A stretch of 64,000 nucleotides of DNA from Pseudomonas viridiflava (GCF_900580865.1 NZ_UTBZ01000099.1:78001-142000), one strand, 5' to 3'; counted from the stretch's first letter, positions 45,484 through 54,654 are shown. Notes: a model not told the origin generated them from the sequence alone. Translations and numbers: made by a program.

Positions 45484-45501
45484 TTGTAATTCCAACAACA
45501 A
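45484..45501. promoter_or_regulatory. HexR operator and CA-rich tract upstream of gap
   Basis: TTGT-AATTCCA-ACAA (45484-45498) is an exact TTGT-N7-ACAA HexR match. It overlaps the 13-mer ATTCCAACAACAA (45489-45501), which could also act in RNA as an Hfq/Crc site 20 bases before the gap start. Confidence 0.6.
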
Positions 45502-45521
45502 AACGACGGCGGCGCTGTTCA

Positions 45522-46523
45522 ATGACTCTTCGAATCGCAATCAATGGTTTTGGCCGCATCGGCCGTAATGTCCTGCGCGCACTGTATACCCAAGGCTATC
45601 GACAGGATTTGCAGATCGTCGCCATCAACGATCTCGGCGACAGCTCGATCAATGCCCATCTGCTCAAATACGACACCGTTCACGGCACGTTCGACGCTCA
45701 GGTCGAGCATGACAATGAAAGTCTGACCGTCAACGGCGACCGCATTGCGGTCAGCGCGATTCGCAACCCGGCCGAGTTGCCATGGGCGGCGGAAAAGATT
45801 GATGTGGTGTTCGAATGCACCGGTCTCTTTACCGATCGCGCCAAAGCGGCCGCGCATCTTACTGCCGGCGCACGCAAAGTGATCATCTCGGCTCCGGCCA
45901 AAGGTGCTGACGCCACTGTTGTCTATGGTGTGAACCACGACATTCTGCGCCAGTCGCATCAGATCATCTCCAACGCTTCGTGCACCACCAACTGCCTGGC
46001 GCCAGTGGCGCAGGTGCTGCACCGCGAGCTGGGGATCGAAAGCGGTCTGATGACCACGATTCATGCCTACACCAACGATCAGAACCTCACCGACGTCTAT
46101 CACACCGACCCGTACCGCGCGCGTTCGGCCACGCAAAACATGATCCCGAGCAAGACCGGCGCCGCTGAAGCGGTGGGCCTGGTGCTGCCGGAACTGGCGG
46201 GCAAACTGACCGGCATGGCCGTGCGCGTGCCGGTGATCAATGTGTCGCTGGTGGACCTGACCGTGCAACTGAAAAAAGAAGCCAGCGCCGAGGAAGTCAA
46301 CGCACTGATGAAAGCGGCTAGCCAACACTCGAAGATTCTCGGCTTCAACACCCTGCCGCTGGTATCCAGCGACTTCAACCATAATCCGCTGTCGTCGATC
46401 TTCGATGCCAACCACACCAAATCCAGCGGCAAACTGCTGAAAGTGCTGGCCTGGTATGACAATGAGTGGGGCTTCTCCAACCGCATGCTGGATAACTGCC
46501 TGGCGCTGTGTAACGCCGAGTAA
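45522..46523 (+). CDS. gap: Glyceraldehyde-3-phosphate dehydrogenase
   Basis: A 333-residue enzyme oxidising glyceraldehyde-3-phosphate with NAD and phosphate. The Rossmann start is IAINGFGRIGRNVLRALY; the catalytic cysteine is C154 in SNASCTTNCLAP. In pseudomonads this copy, beside edd, belongs to glucose catabolism and is HexR-regulated. The ATG at 45522 lacks a strong ribosome site. A frame 27 codons longer covers the operator region and is not likely. It is divergent from edd. Confidence 0.95.
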   Translation: MTLRIAINGFGRIGRNVLRALYTQGYRQDLQIVAINDLGDSSINAHLLKYDTVHGTFDAQVEHDNESLTVNGDRIAVSAIRNPAELPWAAEKIDVVFECTGLFTDRAKAAAHLTAGARKVIISAPAKGADATVVYGVNHDILRQSHQIISNASCTTNCLAPVAQVLHRELGIESGLMTTIHAYTNDQNLTDVYHTDPYRARSATQNMIPSKTGAAEAVGLVLPELAGKLTGMAVRVPVINVSLVDLTVQLKKEASAEEVNALMKAASQHSKILGFNTLPLVSSDFNHNPLSSIFDANHTKSSGKLLKVLAWYDNEWGFSNRMLDNCLALCNAE

Positions 46524-46540
46524 GGTTGTCCCGATCCCCT

Positions 46541-46622
46541 GTAGGAGCTGCCGAAGGCTGCGATCTTTTGATCTGGTTTTTAAGATCAACATCAAAAGAT
46601 CGCAGCCTTCGGCAGCTCCTAC
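46541..46622. repeat. Paired REP element, type C
   Basis: Inverted GTAGGAGCTGCCGAAGGCTG arms, 82 bp, after gap. Whole element can form one long stem. Confidence 0.9.
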
Positions 46623-46683
46623 ATTTCGATCCGCACAAGACCTTTACCGTTCTTTGACAAATCAAGGCTTGACCATACCGGCA

Positions 46684-46702
46684 GATGACAATCATTATCA
46701 TT
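46684..46702. promoter_or_regulatory. Fur box upstream of the heme sigma factor gene
   Basis: GATGACAATCATTATCATT contains the 3-hexamer core of the Fur consensus. It is 25 bases before the sigma start. Indicates iron repression. Confidence 0.75.
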
Positions 46703-46727
46703 CGCTCAAAATGGATCAGGTCCTCCC

Positions 46728-47246
46728 GTGAGTCAATCGCGCTTCAACCACGTCTTCCTCACCCAGCGCACCTCCCTGCTGCGAACGCTGGAACGGATGG
46801 TCAACAATCACAGCACCGCTGAAGACCTGCTGCAGGAGACCTACCTGCGCGTGACGCGGGCGTTGAGCGAGCGGGCCATCGATCACCTCGAACCTTTTGT
46901 CTTCCAGACCGCGCGCAATCTGGCGCTGGATCATTTGCGTGCGCGCAAGATCCATTCGCGGACCATGGTCGATGATGTGCCGCAGGATGTCGTGCACAGC
47001 ATCGCCGCCCCGGCCAGCAGCGCCGAAGATGCCGCCCACGCCGAACAGATGCTGGAGCGCTTGAACGTGAGCCTTAGTCAACTCAGCCCCCGCCAGCAGC
47101 AGATTTTCATCCTCAGCCGTTTGCACGGGAACAGCTATCAGGAAATCGCCGACGAGCTGAATGTTTCCCTCAGCACTGTGCAGAAAGAATTGAAGCTGAT
47201 CATGAGCATTTGCATCGGTGTCGCTGAACGTCTGAATGGCGACTGA
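46728..47246 (+). CDS. hxuI: ECF sigma factor of a heme uptake signalling system (HxuI-like)
   Basis: A 172-residue FecI-type sigma factor: region 2 around DLLQETYLRVTRALSERAIDHLEPFVFQTARNLALDHLRA, region 4 around LSPRQQQIFILSRLHGNSYQEIADELNVSLSTVQKE. It is followed by an anti-sigma gene and a heme receptor, as in HxuI-HxuR-HxuA of P. aeruginosa (PA1300-PA1302). The start is GTG; an upstream ATG begins a six-codon frame, MDQVLP, whose stop overlaps this GTG. The Fur box upstream shows iron control. Confidence 0.88.
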   Translation: MSQSRFNHVFLTQRTSLLRTLERMVNNHSTAEDLLQETYLRVTRALSERAIDHLEPFVFQTARNLALDHLRARKIHSRTMVDDVPQDVVHSIAAPASSAEDAAHAEQMLERLNVSLSQLSPRQQQIFILSRLHGNSYQEIADELNVSLSTVQKELKLIMSICIGVAERLNGD

Positions 47247-47371
47247 GGCCGTAGGCCTTTTCTGTAAGTGCTCGGATCGCCTGCACGGATCATCGGGCTT
47301 TGCTACCCTTGCCCGACTTTTACGCTTCACTTGAAAAAACAGCCGTGCGCAGACACTGCCGAGGAAACACC

Positions 47372-48337
47372 GTGACGGACACCCACCGCTCGCCTTCGCC
47401 GGATTCGGTGCAGGACGCTGCAAAAGCAATGGACCAGGCACTGGACTGGCTCATCGTGCTCGGCAGCCCGGACGAGGAGCAGACCCGGCAGTTTCATGCC
47501 TGGCTGGCGGCCGATCCGCTGAATGCCGAAGCGTTCGCCAAGGCCCAGGCGATCTGGGACGGCCCGCAAGTCGCCCTGTGCGCACAAAGCCTGGCGGCCA
47601 AGCCTGCGAAGGTCACTTTTCTCAAGCGTCTGCGTCCGCACTGGAAACCACTGGCCACTGCCGCCGTGCTGATCCTCGGTTTGTTCAGTTTCAGCAATTT
47701 GCCGATGCGCCTTCAGGCAGATCACCTCACGGTGGTTGGCGAGCGCCAGCGTCTGCAACTGGAGGACGGCTCGAAAGTCCTGCTCAATACCAATTCTGCA
47801 TTCTCCAGCACCATCAACGATCAAAAACGTGTCGCGCGGCTGTACCAAGGCGAAGCGTTTTTCGAAATCGCCAGCGGCCGCAGTCAACCGCTGGAAATCG
47901 ATGCCGGCCCGGTCACTGCCAGCGTTCGCGATACCGCGTTCGCCGTGCGTTATCTCGATGGCGTCGCGCAGGTCAATGTGCAACGCGGCGATGTCGATCT
48001 GCGCGCCACGCACAATGATGCTCGTGTGCGTCTGACCGCCGGCGAGAGCATTCGTATCGGCCCCAACGGTTTCGACCGCCCGGCCAAACTCGATGCCAAC
48101 ACGGATCTGGCCTGGGTCCAGGGCCGGCTGGTGTTCGAGAACTGCCCGCTGAATCAGGTGCTGGCCGAATTGCGCCGCTACTACCCGGGCTGGATCATCA
48201 ACAACAACGAGCAACTGGCCGACGTCGCCGTGACCGGCAATTACCGTCTCGACCAGCCGCTCGACGTGGTTCGCTCCCTCGCTCACATCACCTCGGCACA
48301 ACTGAAAGAATTCCCCGCCGTGGTCATCCTGAACTAA
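47372..48337 (+). CDS. hxuR: FecR-type anti-sigma factor (HxuR-like)
   Basis: A 321-residue FecR protein: an N-terminal cytoplasmic domain with ALDWLIVLGSPDEEQTRQFHAWLAADPLNAEAFAKAQAIW, a single membrane helix at about 97-113 (PLATAAVLILGLFSFSNL), and a periplasmic domain from 120 onwards ending in an STN-like segment with PLNQVLAELRRYYPGWI. It holds HxuI inactive until heme binds the receptor. The GTG at 47372 has GAGGAA seven bases upstream; the longer frame lacks a ribosome site. Confidence 0.9.
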   Translation: MTDTHRSPSPDSVQDAAKAMDQALDWLIVLGSPDEEQTRQFHAWLAADPLNAEAFAKAQAIWDGPQVALCAQSLAAKPAKVTFLKRLRPHWKPLATAAVLILGLFSFSNLPMRLQADHLTVVGERQRLQLEDGSKVLLNTNSAFSSTINDQKRVARLYQGEAFFEIASGRSQPLEIDAGPVTASVRDTAFAVRYLDGVAQVNVQRGDVDLRATHNDARVRLTAGESIRIGPNGFDRPAKLDANTDLAWVQGRLVFENCPLNQVLAELRRYYPGWIINNNEQLADVAVTGNYRLDQPLDVVRSLAHITSAQLKEFPAVVILN

Positions 48338-48355
48338 ATGAGAATTATTTTTACT
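48337..48355. promoter_or_regulatory. Fur-like box between hxuR and hxuA
   Basis: AATGAGAATTATTTTTACT resembles the Fur consensus on its left half and overlaps the hxuR stop. CGTC downstream (48367-48370 and 48373-48377) could be part of a FecI-type promoter for hxuA. Confidence 0.5.
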
Positions 48356-48459
48356 CGATAGCCAACGTCAGTACGTCTCGTTATAGCCAATGCAATTGAT
48401 TCGCAACACGCGAAGCCAATCAGCCCCTATAAAGATTCGTGCGACACGGAGCGCTATCG

Positions 48460-51045
48460 ATGTCCTCACGCCTTACCCGCCAGACTTCCTCCCCTTCTCG
48501 CGTCTTGTCGCTGCTGACCGCCGCCATTCTGATGGCCGGTGCTGCGCCGCTGATGGCGGCCACCGAGCAACCGACGCGCAACATGGGCGATTACTCGTTC
48601 GCCATCGGCCAGCAGCCGCTGGTGTCGGCGCTTAATGCCTTCACCGCCGTAACCGGTTGGCAGGTCGGCTTGCCGGCGGAGCTGGGTCAGGGCGTGTCGT
48701 CGCCGGGCGTGCGTGGCTCGCTGCCACCGGAGAAGGCCCTGGAGCGTCTGTTGGTGGGGACCAACCTGAGCTTCCGCAAAATCAGCAACAACAACGTTGT
48801 GCTGGAAAAGCGTAATGCCAGCGGCACGCTCAATCTGGATCAGGTGACCATCAGCGCCACCCGTCAGGAGCAGTCGGTCAACAGCGTGCCGGCCACCGTC
48901 ACCGTGCAGACCCGCCAGGATCTGGACCGCAACAACGTCAACACCATCAAGGATCTGGTGCGCTATGAGCCGGGTGTTTCCGTGGGCGGCGCCGGTCAGC
49001 GCGGTGGTATCAGCGGCTATAACATTCGCGGTATCGACGGCGACCGCATCCTGACTCAGGTTGACGGCGTCGAAGTGCCGGACGGTTTCTTCAACGGCCC
49101 GTACGCCAAGACCCAGCGCAACTACGTCGATCCGGAAATCGTCAAACGCGTGGAGATCCTCCGTGGCCCGGCCTCGGTGCTGTACGGCAGCAACGCCATC
49201 GGCGGCGCCGTCAGCTATTACACCCTCGATGCCGACGACATCATCAAGCCGGGCAAAGACGTCGGCGCGCGCCTGAAAACCGGTTACAGCTCCGCCGATG
49301 ACAGCTGGCTGAAGTCCGCCACCGTTGCCGGCCGCGCCGACCAGTTCGACGGTTTGCTGCACTATAGCCAGCGCGACGGTCACGAGACCGACTCCTACGG
49401 CAGCAACAATGGCACTGGCCTTGAGCGCACCGCCGCCAACCCGGAAGACGTCAACGCCTATAACGTGCTGGCCAAGATCGGCTGGAACTACAACGAAGAT
49501 TCGCGTCTGGGCCTGACCTACGAAAAGTACAAGGATGATCGCGACACCGATCAGAAAAGTGCCTACGGCGGCCCGTACTTCAACGGCGCCCCGACCATTC
49601 CGAACAGCGTGTTGCCCGGCGGCATGTACCAGTGGCGCACCGGCAACGACACCATCACCCGTGAACGTATCGGCATCGAACACTCGTTCGCCCTCGACAG
49701 CCTGCTGGTCGATAACGTGAAGTGGAGCCTCAACCACCAGATCGCCAAAACCGACCAGAGCACCACCGAGTTCTACTACCCGATCACCCGCCAAGTGCTG
49801 CGTACTCGCGACACGATCTACGAAGAAAAGCAGTGGGTGTTCGATGCGCAACTGGACAAGGCGTTCGCCATCGGCGCCACCGATCACGTCCTGACCTACG
49901 GCACCACCATCAAGCAGCAGAAAGTCACCGGCTCGCGCAGCGGCGACGGCACCTGCCTGGCCGTCGGTCGTGGCTGCACCGCCATTGGTGCGACCAGCAC
50001 CGCTGACGTGTTGGCCAAGGCAACCGACTTCCCGGACCCGACCATCAACACCTACAGCGTGTTTGCTCAGGATCAGATCAGCTGGAACAACTGGACCTTC
50101 CTGCCGGGCCTGCGCTACGACTACACCCAGCTCAAGCCGCACATCACTCAGGAATTCCTCAACACCGTGGCGGCTGACGGCCAAGGCACGGTCAGCGATG
50201 AGAACAAGACCTGGCACAAAGTCTCGCCGAAATTCGGCCTGACCTACGCCCTGACCGAGAATTACACCTGGTACGGTCAGTACGCCGAAGGCTTCCGCAC
50301 CCCGACCGCGAAAGCGCTGTACGGCCGCTTCGAAAACACCACCACTGGCTACAGCGTGGCGCCGAACCCGGACCTGGAACCTGAGAAAAGCAAAAGCTAT
50401 GAAACCGGTCTGCGCGGCAACTTCGAGCAAGGCTCGTTCGACGTGGCAGTGTTCTATAACAAGTATCGCGATTTCATCAACGAAGATGCGGTGACCCCGG
50501 GTCGCAACGAGCTGACCTTCCAGTCGGCCAACATCAAGCACGCCACCATCAAGGGTGCGGAAGTCAAAGGTCGTCTGAATCTGGATGCGTTTGGCGCGCC
50601 GCAAGGCCTGTATACCCAAGGTTCGATTGCCTACGCCTACGGTCGCAACAACGACAACGGCGAGCCGATCAACAGCGTCAACCCGCTGACCGGCGTGTTC
50701 GGTCTGGGTTACGACCAGGACAACTACGGCGGTCTGCTGAGCTGGACTGTGGTGAAGAAAAAGGATCGCGTCGACGACAGCAACTTCAAGTCGCCGGATG
50801 GCGTCAGCAGCCAGTTCAAAACCCCGGGCTTCGGCATTCTTGATCTGGCCGGTTATTACAAAGTCACCGACGACGTCACCGTCAGCGGCGGCATCTACAA
50901 CCTGACCGACAAGAAATACTGGCTGTGGGATGACGTGCGCGGTTACGACAGCGTCGGCGAAGCCTCGGTGACACAACCGGCCAACCTCGATCGCCTGACC
51001 CAACCGGGCCGTAACTTCGCGATCAATCTGATCTGGGACATCTGA
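48460..51045 (+). CDS. hxuA: TonB-dependent heme/hemoglobin receptor with STN domain (HxuA-like)
   Basis: An 861-residue outer-membrane receptor. Signal peptide of about 35-40 residues. An STN signalling domain (about 42-115: FAIGQQPLVSALNAFTAVTG) interacts with the FecR-type partner, a plug follows (PATVTVQTRQDLDRNNVNTIKDLVRYEPGVSV, VDGVEVPDGFF, RVEILRGPASVLYGSNAIGGAV), then a 22-strand barrel ending ...GRNFAINLIWDI. The FRAP-like segment is present as FRTPTAKALYGRF near residue 615, and this fits the hemoglobin/heme receptor type. ATG at 48460 has GGAG. Confidence 0.88.
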   Translation: MSSRLTRQTSSPSRVLSLLTAAILMAGAAPLMAATEQPTRNMGDYSFAIGQQPLVSALNAFTAVTGWQVGLPAELGQGVSSPGVRGSLPPEKALERLLVGTNLSFRKISNNNVVLEKRNASGTLNLDQVTISATRQEQSVNSVPATVTVQTRQDLDRNNVNTIKDLVRYEPGVSVGGAGQRGGISGYNIRGIDGDRILTQVDGVEVPDGFFNGPYAKTQRNYVDPEIVKRVEILRGPASVLYGSNAIGGAVSYYTLDADDIIKPGKDVGARLKTGYSSADDSWLKSATVAGRADQFDGLLHYSQRDGHETDSYGSNNGTGLERTAANPEDVNAYNVLAKIGWNYNEDSRLGLTYEKYKDDRDTDQKSAYGGPYFNGAPTIPNSVLPGGMYQWRTGNDTITRERIGIEHSFALDSLLVDNVKWSLNHQIAKTDQSTTEFYYPITRQVLRTRDTIYEEKQWVFDAQLDKAFAIGATDHVLTYGTTIKQQKVTGSRSGDGTCLAVGRGCTAIGATSTADVLAKATDFPDPTINTYSVFAQDQISWNNWTFLPGLRYDYTQLKPHITQEFLNTVAADGQGTVSDENKTWHKVSPKFGLTYALTENYTWYGQYAEGFRTPTAKALYGRFENTTTGYSVAPNPDLEPEKSKSYETGLRGNFEQGSFDVAVFYNKYRDFINEDAVTPGRNELTFQSANIKHATIKGAEVKGRLNLDAFGAPQGLYTQGSIAYAYGRNNDNGEPINSVNPLTGVFGLGYDQDNYGGLLSWTVVKKKDRVDDSNFKSPDGVSSQFKTPGFGILDLAGYYKVTDDVTVSGGIYNLTDKKYWLWDDVRGYDSVGEASVTQPANLDRLTQPGRNFAINLIWDI

Positions 51046-51054
51046 TCCGGCCAA

Positions 51055-51096
51055 CCTCACTGCGCGTGTTCAGGCACCGCGCAGTGAGGTTTTTTT
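51055..51096 (+). terminator. Terminator after hxuA
   Basis: Perfect 12-bp stem CCTCACTGCGCG/CGCGCAGTGAGG, followed by seven T. Heme oxygenase synthesis would need read-through or its own promoter. Confidence 0.9.
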
Positions 51097-51156
51097 ACGC
51101 TTGCACGTCTGCTTGTTCGTCTCGTTATCAAGCGCCTCTTTTATCAAGGACATGTC

Positions 51157-51753
51157 ATGACCACTTCGGAAAAAGCCCTGCGTTCGCAACGCTTGAACCA
51201 GATCACCCACGAGCCGCACAGCAAGCTCGACGCCCTGGTCAAAGCCCACGCGCCGTTCGAGACCCGCGCCAACTTCGCCCGTTTTGTCGTTGCGCAATAC
51301 CTGTTCCAGTCGGAACTGGTCGACCTGTACAACGACGCCGAACTGACCGCCATTGTCCCTGACCTGCCAGCGCGTTGCCGCGCCGAAGCGGCCAAGGCTG
51401 ACTTGGCGGATCTCGACACCGAGGTGCCGGCTCCGGTCGCAGGTGCGGTAAAAAACCCGAGCAAGGCGCGTGCCCTGGGCTGGATTTTTGTCTCCGAAGG
51501 TTCGAAGCTCGGCGCGGCGTTCCTGATCAAACGCGCGGTGGCGCTGGAGCTGAGCGAAACCTTTGGCGCCCGTCACCTCGGCGAGCCTGAAGGTGGCCGT
51601 GCCGAAGGCTGGAAAAGCTTCGTGCGCACTCTCGATTCGCTGCAGTTCAGTGCTGAAGAAGAAGCCGAAGTGGAGCAAGGCGCGATCGACGCGTTCAACC
51701 GCTTCACCGTGCTGCTGGAACAGGCTTACGCCACCGAAGCCGAACCTGCCTGA
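51157..51753 (+). CDS. hemO: Biliverdin-producing heme oxygenase (HemO/PigA)
   Basis: A 198-residue heme oxygenase like PigA of P. aeruginosa. It opens heme to biliverdin, iron and CO in the cytoplasm. The iron-ligating histidine is H21 in NQITHEPHSKLDALVKAHAPFETRANFARFV. SEGSKLGAAFL and ARHLGEPEGGRAEGWKSFV are conserved. AAGGA is before the ATG. Placed after the heme receptor but behind a strong terminator. In pseudomonads of this sort it makes non-alpha biliverdin. Confidence 0.93.
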   Translation: MTTSEKALRSQRLNQITHEPHSKLDALVKAHAPFETRANFARFVVAQYLFQSELVDLYNDAELTAIVPDLPARCRAEAAKADLADLDTEVPAPVAGAVKNPSKARALGWIFVSEGSKLGAAFLIKRAVALELSETFGARHLGEPEGGRAEGWKSFVRTLDSLQFSAEEEAEVEQGAIDAFNRFTVLLEQAYATEAEPA

Positions 51754-51770
51754 AGCAACACCTATTACTT

Positions 51771-51857
51771 GTGGGAGCGAGCCTGCTCGCGAAGACGGCA
51801 GCACATTCAACATTAATGTGACTGATCCACCGCTTTCGCGAGCAGGCTCGCTCCCAC
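51771..51857. repeat. Paired REP element, type A
   Basis: Inverted GTGGGAGCGAGCCTGCTCGC arms, 87 bp. It is almost identical over its whole length, centre included, to the element at 54673-54761. Confidence 0.9.
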
Positions 51858-51914
51858 ATGGGAACAGCGCAAGCCTGTAGAATCCCCATCTCGCCTCACA
51901 GCAATCCCGAGCCC

Positions 51915-52325
51915 ATGCCGCAACCCGCCTCCTCGAAACTCGCCCGCGTGCTGTTCGGCCTGCTGGCCTACGTCAGCCTTGGCATCGGCCTGATCGCCAT
52001 CGTCGTGCCCGGCCTGCCGACCACCGAGTTCATCCTTCTCGCCGCCTGGGCCGCGACCCGCAGTTCGCCGCGCCTGAGTGCCTGGCTGGAAAACCATCGC
52101 TTGTTCGGGCCGATCCTCAGCAATTGGCGCAACGGCAAGATCATCGCGCGCAAGGCCAAAGTCAGTGCGACAGTGAGCATGTTGCTCTGCGCGACTTTAA
52201 TGCTGGTGATGCTCGACCACGGCTGGCCGGTCTATCTGGCGATTGCCGGGATGAGCCTGGGCAATCTGTGGATCTGGTCGCGCCCGGAATCCATCCGGGT
52301 ATGCACTGACCCGTCTTCGCACTGA
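51915..52325 (+). CDS. YbaN/DUF454-family inner membrane protein
   Basis: A 136-residue inner-membrane protein with two or three hydrophobic helices and the DUF454 pattern YVSLGIGLIAIVVPGLPTTEFILLAAWAATRSSPRLSAWLENHRLFGPILSNWR. YbaN-type proteins are often found near heme-uptake genes; the role is unknown. The ATG at 51915 is the only start giving the family length; the ribosome site is poor. Confidence 0.88.
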   Translation: MPQPASSKLARVLFGLLAYVSLGIGLIAIVVPGLPTTEFILLAAWAATRSSPRLSAWLENHRLFGPILSNWRNGKIIARKAKVSATVSMLLCATLMLVMLDHGWPVYLAIAGMSLGNLWIWSRPESIRVCTDPSSH

Positions 52326-52515
52326 AACATCCCTGTAATTATTCGCTTTTTCAGCACTTTCCCCTGCGCAAACGTTTAGCGCTGACCGTCCGTCGGCACA
52401 CGCCTCATGACCTCTGCTTCCACGCCGATGAGCATTGAATGGCGCTGAATGGATTTGGCGAACCGGGTAGTTCCTGCCCGACTGCCACCCGTTTATTCAT
52501 TCGCGAGATCGCCCC

Positions 52516-54654
52516 ATGTTCGACTCTCTGTCCATTCGCCTGAAAATCGTTCTGCTCTCCGGCCTGTGCCTGCTCGGTGTGGTTGCGCTGATCGTCGGCA
52601 TGAACATCTACCAGACCAACCAGAACGACGAACTGGTCAGTGACTCCAGCAACAAGCTGCTCACCGCCAGCGTGCAGAATCTGTTGCAAGCCAAAGCCGC
52701 CGAACAAGCGGTGCGGGTGCAGAAAACCTTCGGCGAAAGCCTGACGGTGATCACGGCCGTGGCTGACCAGATCAAGGACCTGCGCGTCATGGCCGCCAAG
52801 CGTTCGCTGGACGCCGGCGCCTTGCGTGAAGAGTTGAACCTGAGCCTGAAAACCGCCTTCGAGCGCAACGACAAAGTGCTCGGTATCTGGCTCGCTTTCG
52901 AACCCAACGCTCTCGACGGCAAGGACAGTGAATTCGCCAACGATGCCGCCCGCCAGTCCAACGAAGCCGGACGTTTCGCTACCTACTGGAGCCGTGCCGC
53001 CGGCACCTCGCTGAACACCATCATGGTTGAAGAAGACCTGACCAAAACCACTCTCAGCGTCAGCGGCACGCCCTACAACAGTTGGTACACCTGCCCTCGC
53101 GACAACAAGCGCACCTGCCTGCTCGATCCGTATGCCGACACTGTCGGTGGCAAGGAAATGCTCATGACGACCATTTCCGTGCCGTTGATCGTCGACGGTA
53201 AAGCCATCGGCGTGGTCGGTGTCGACATTGCTCTAGACGCCCTGCAAGCAGCGGCCGTCGAGTCCCAGCGCAACCTGTTCAACAACGCCGGGCACATGCT
53301 GATCGTCTCCGGCAGCGGCGTGCTCGCTGCCGACAGTTCCAACGCCACCAAGGTCGGTAAAAAAATCAGCGACACCCTCGGCGCCGATGGCCAGGATGTG
53401 CTGCAACTGCTGACCTCCGGCACACCGAAGATTCTCGAACAAGGTGATTTGATTCGCGCCGTTTACCCGGTCGACCCGATCGGCAACTCGCGCGCCTGGG
53501 GCGTAGTCATCGACCTGCCGAAACAAGTGCTGCTGGCCGACTCGGTCAAGCTGCAAGCGGTACTCGACGATGCTCAGAAAACCGGCGTGATCACCGCGCT
53601 GCTGGTCGCCGTGGTCGCTGGTCTGGTTGGCCTGTTGCTGATCTGGCTGACCGCGTCCGGCGTGACCCGGCCGATCAACAGCGTCGCCGAGATGCTGAAG
53701 AACATTGCCAGCGGCGAAGGTGATCTGACCCAACGCCTGAACTACAGCAAGCAGGATGAACTGGGCGAACTGGTGAACTGGTTCAACCGTTTCCTCGACA
53801 AGCTGCAACCGACCATCGCGCAGATCAAACAGAGCATCACCGAGGCGCGCGGCACCGCCGACCAGTCTTCGGAAATCGCCCGCCAGACCAGCGAAGGCAT
53901 GCAGGTGCAGTTCCGCGAGATCGACCAGGTGGCCACCGCCTCCAACGAAATGAGCGCCACCGCCCACGACGTCGCCAACAGCGCATCGAACGCAGCCAAT
54001 GCGGCGAAAGGTGCCGATCAGTCGGCCAAGGACGGCATGTCGATCATCGAGCGCAGCACCCGCGACATCAACCAGCTGGCCGATGAAGTCAGCAAAGCGG
54101 TGACCGAAGTTGAAGCGTTGGCGGTCAACAGCGAGCAGATCGGCTCGGTGCTGGAGGTGATCCGCAGCATCGCCGAACAGACCAACCTGCTCGCCCTCAA
54201 CGCCGCTATCGAAGCCGCCCGTGCCGGTGAGAGCGGCCGGGGTTTCGCGGTGGTCGCCGACGAGGTACGCAACCTCGCCAAACGTACGCAGGATTCTGTG
54301 GAAGAGATTCGCATCGTGATCGAGCGGATTCAGACTGGCACCCGTGGCGTGGTCGCGACCATGCATTCGAGCCAGACCCAGGCCCACAACAATGCCGGGC
54401 AGATTCGTCAGGCCGTGGATGCGCTGGGCAAGATCAGCGATGCGGTGACGGTGATCAGCGACATGAACCTGCAGATTGCCAGCGCGGCCGAGCAGCAGAG
54501 TGCGGTGGCTGAAGAGGTCAATCGCAACGTTTCGGCGATTCGTACCGTCACCGAAACCCTGACCGGCCAAGCCACTGAATCGGCGGCGATCAGCAGTCAG
54601 CTCAATGCCCTGGCCAGTCAGCAGATGAAGTTGATGGATCAGTTCCGCGTCTAG
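52516..54654 (+). CDS. Methyl-accepting chemotaxis protein with dCACHE domain
   Basis: A 712-residue chemoreceptor: membrane helix at about 8-30, periplasmic double-CACHE ligand domain at 31-355 with WYTCPRDN, DPYADTVGGKEMLMTTISVPL and GVVGVDIALD, second membrane helix at 357-380, HAMP to about 435, then the signalling domain with EQTNLLALNAAIEAARAGES. The ligand-domain pattern and length resemble TlpQ of P. aeruginosa and McpU of P. putida, which sense polyamines; that is a guess from memory. No chemotaxis genes are nearby. The ATG follows GAGATCGCCCC. Confidence 0.88.
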   Translation: MFDSLSIRLKIVLLSGLCLLGVVALIVGMNIYQTNQNDELVSDSSNKLLTASVQNLLQAKAAEQAVRVQKTFGESLTVITAVADQIKDLRVMAAKRSLDAGALREELNLSLKTAFERNDKVLGIWLAFEPNALDGKDSEFANDAARQSNEAGRFATYWSRAAGTSLNTIMVEEDLTKTTLSVSGTPYNSWYTCPRDNKRTCLLDPYADTVGGKEMLMTTISVPLIVDGKAIGVVGVDIALDALQAAAVESQRNLFNNAGHMLIVSGSGVLAADSSNATKVGKKISDTLGADGQDVLQLLTSGTPKILEQGDLIRAVYPVDPIGNSRAWGVVIDLPKQVLLADSVKLQAVLDDAQKTGVITALLVAVVAGLVGLLLIWLTASGVTRPINSVAEMLKNIASGEGDLTQRLNYSKQDELGELVNWFNRFLDKLQPTIAQIKQSITEARGTADQSSEIARQTSEGMQVQFREIDQVATASNEMSATAHDVANSASNAANAAKGADQSAKDGMSIIERSTRDINQLADEVSKAVTEVEALAVNSEQIGSVLEVIRSIAEQTNLLALNAAIEAARAGESGRGFAVVADEVRNLAKRTQDSVEEIRIVIERIQTGTRGVVATMHSSQTQAHNNAGQIRQAVDALGKISDAVTVISDMNLQIASAAEQQSAVAEEVNRNVSAIRTVTETLTGQATESAAISSQLNALASQQMKLMDQFRV

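Noticed and set aside
48466..51060. 864-codon open frame antisense to the heme receptor gene
   Set aside because: High GC content makes antisense frames long here. The translation has no known domain and the opposite strand encodes a full receptor.
51103..51150. Fur box before hemO
   Set aside because: No convincing match in the short gap between the hxuA terminator and the hemO start.
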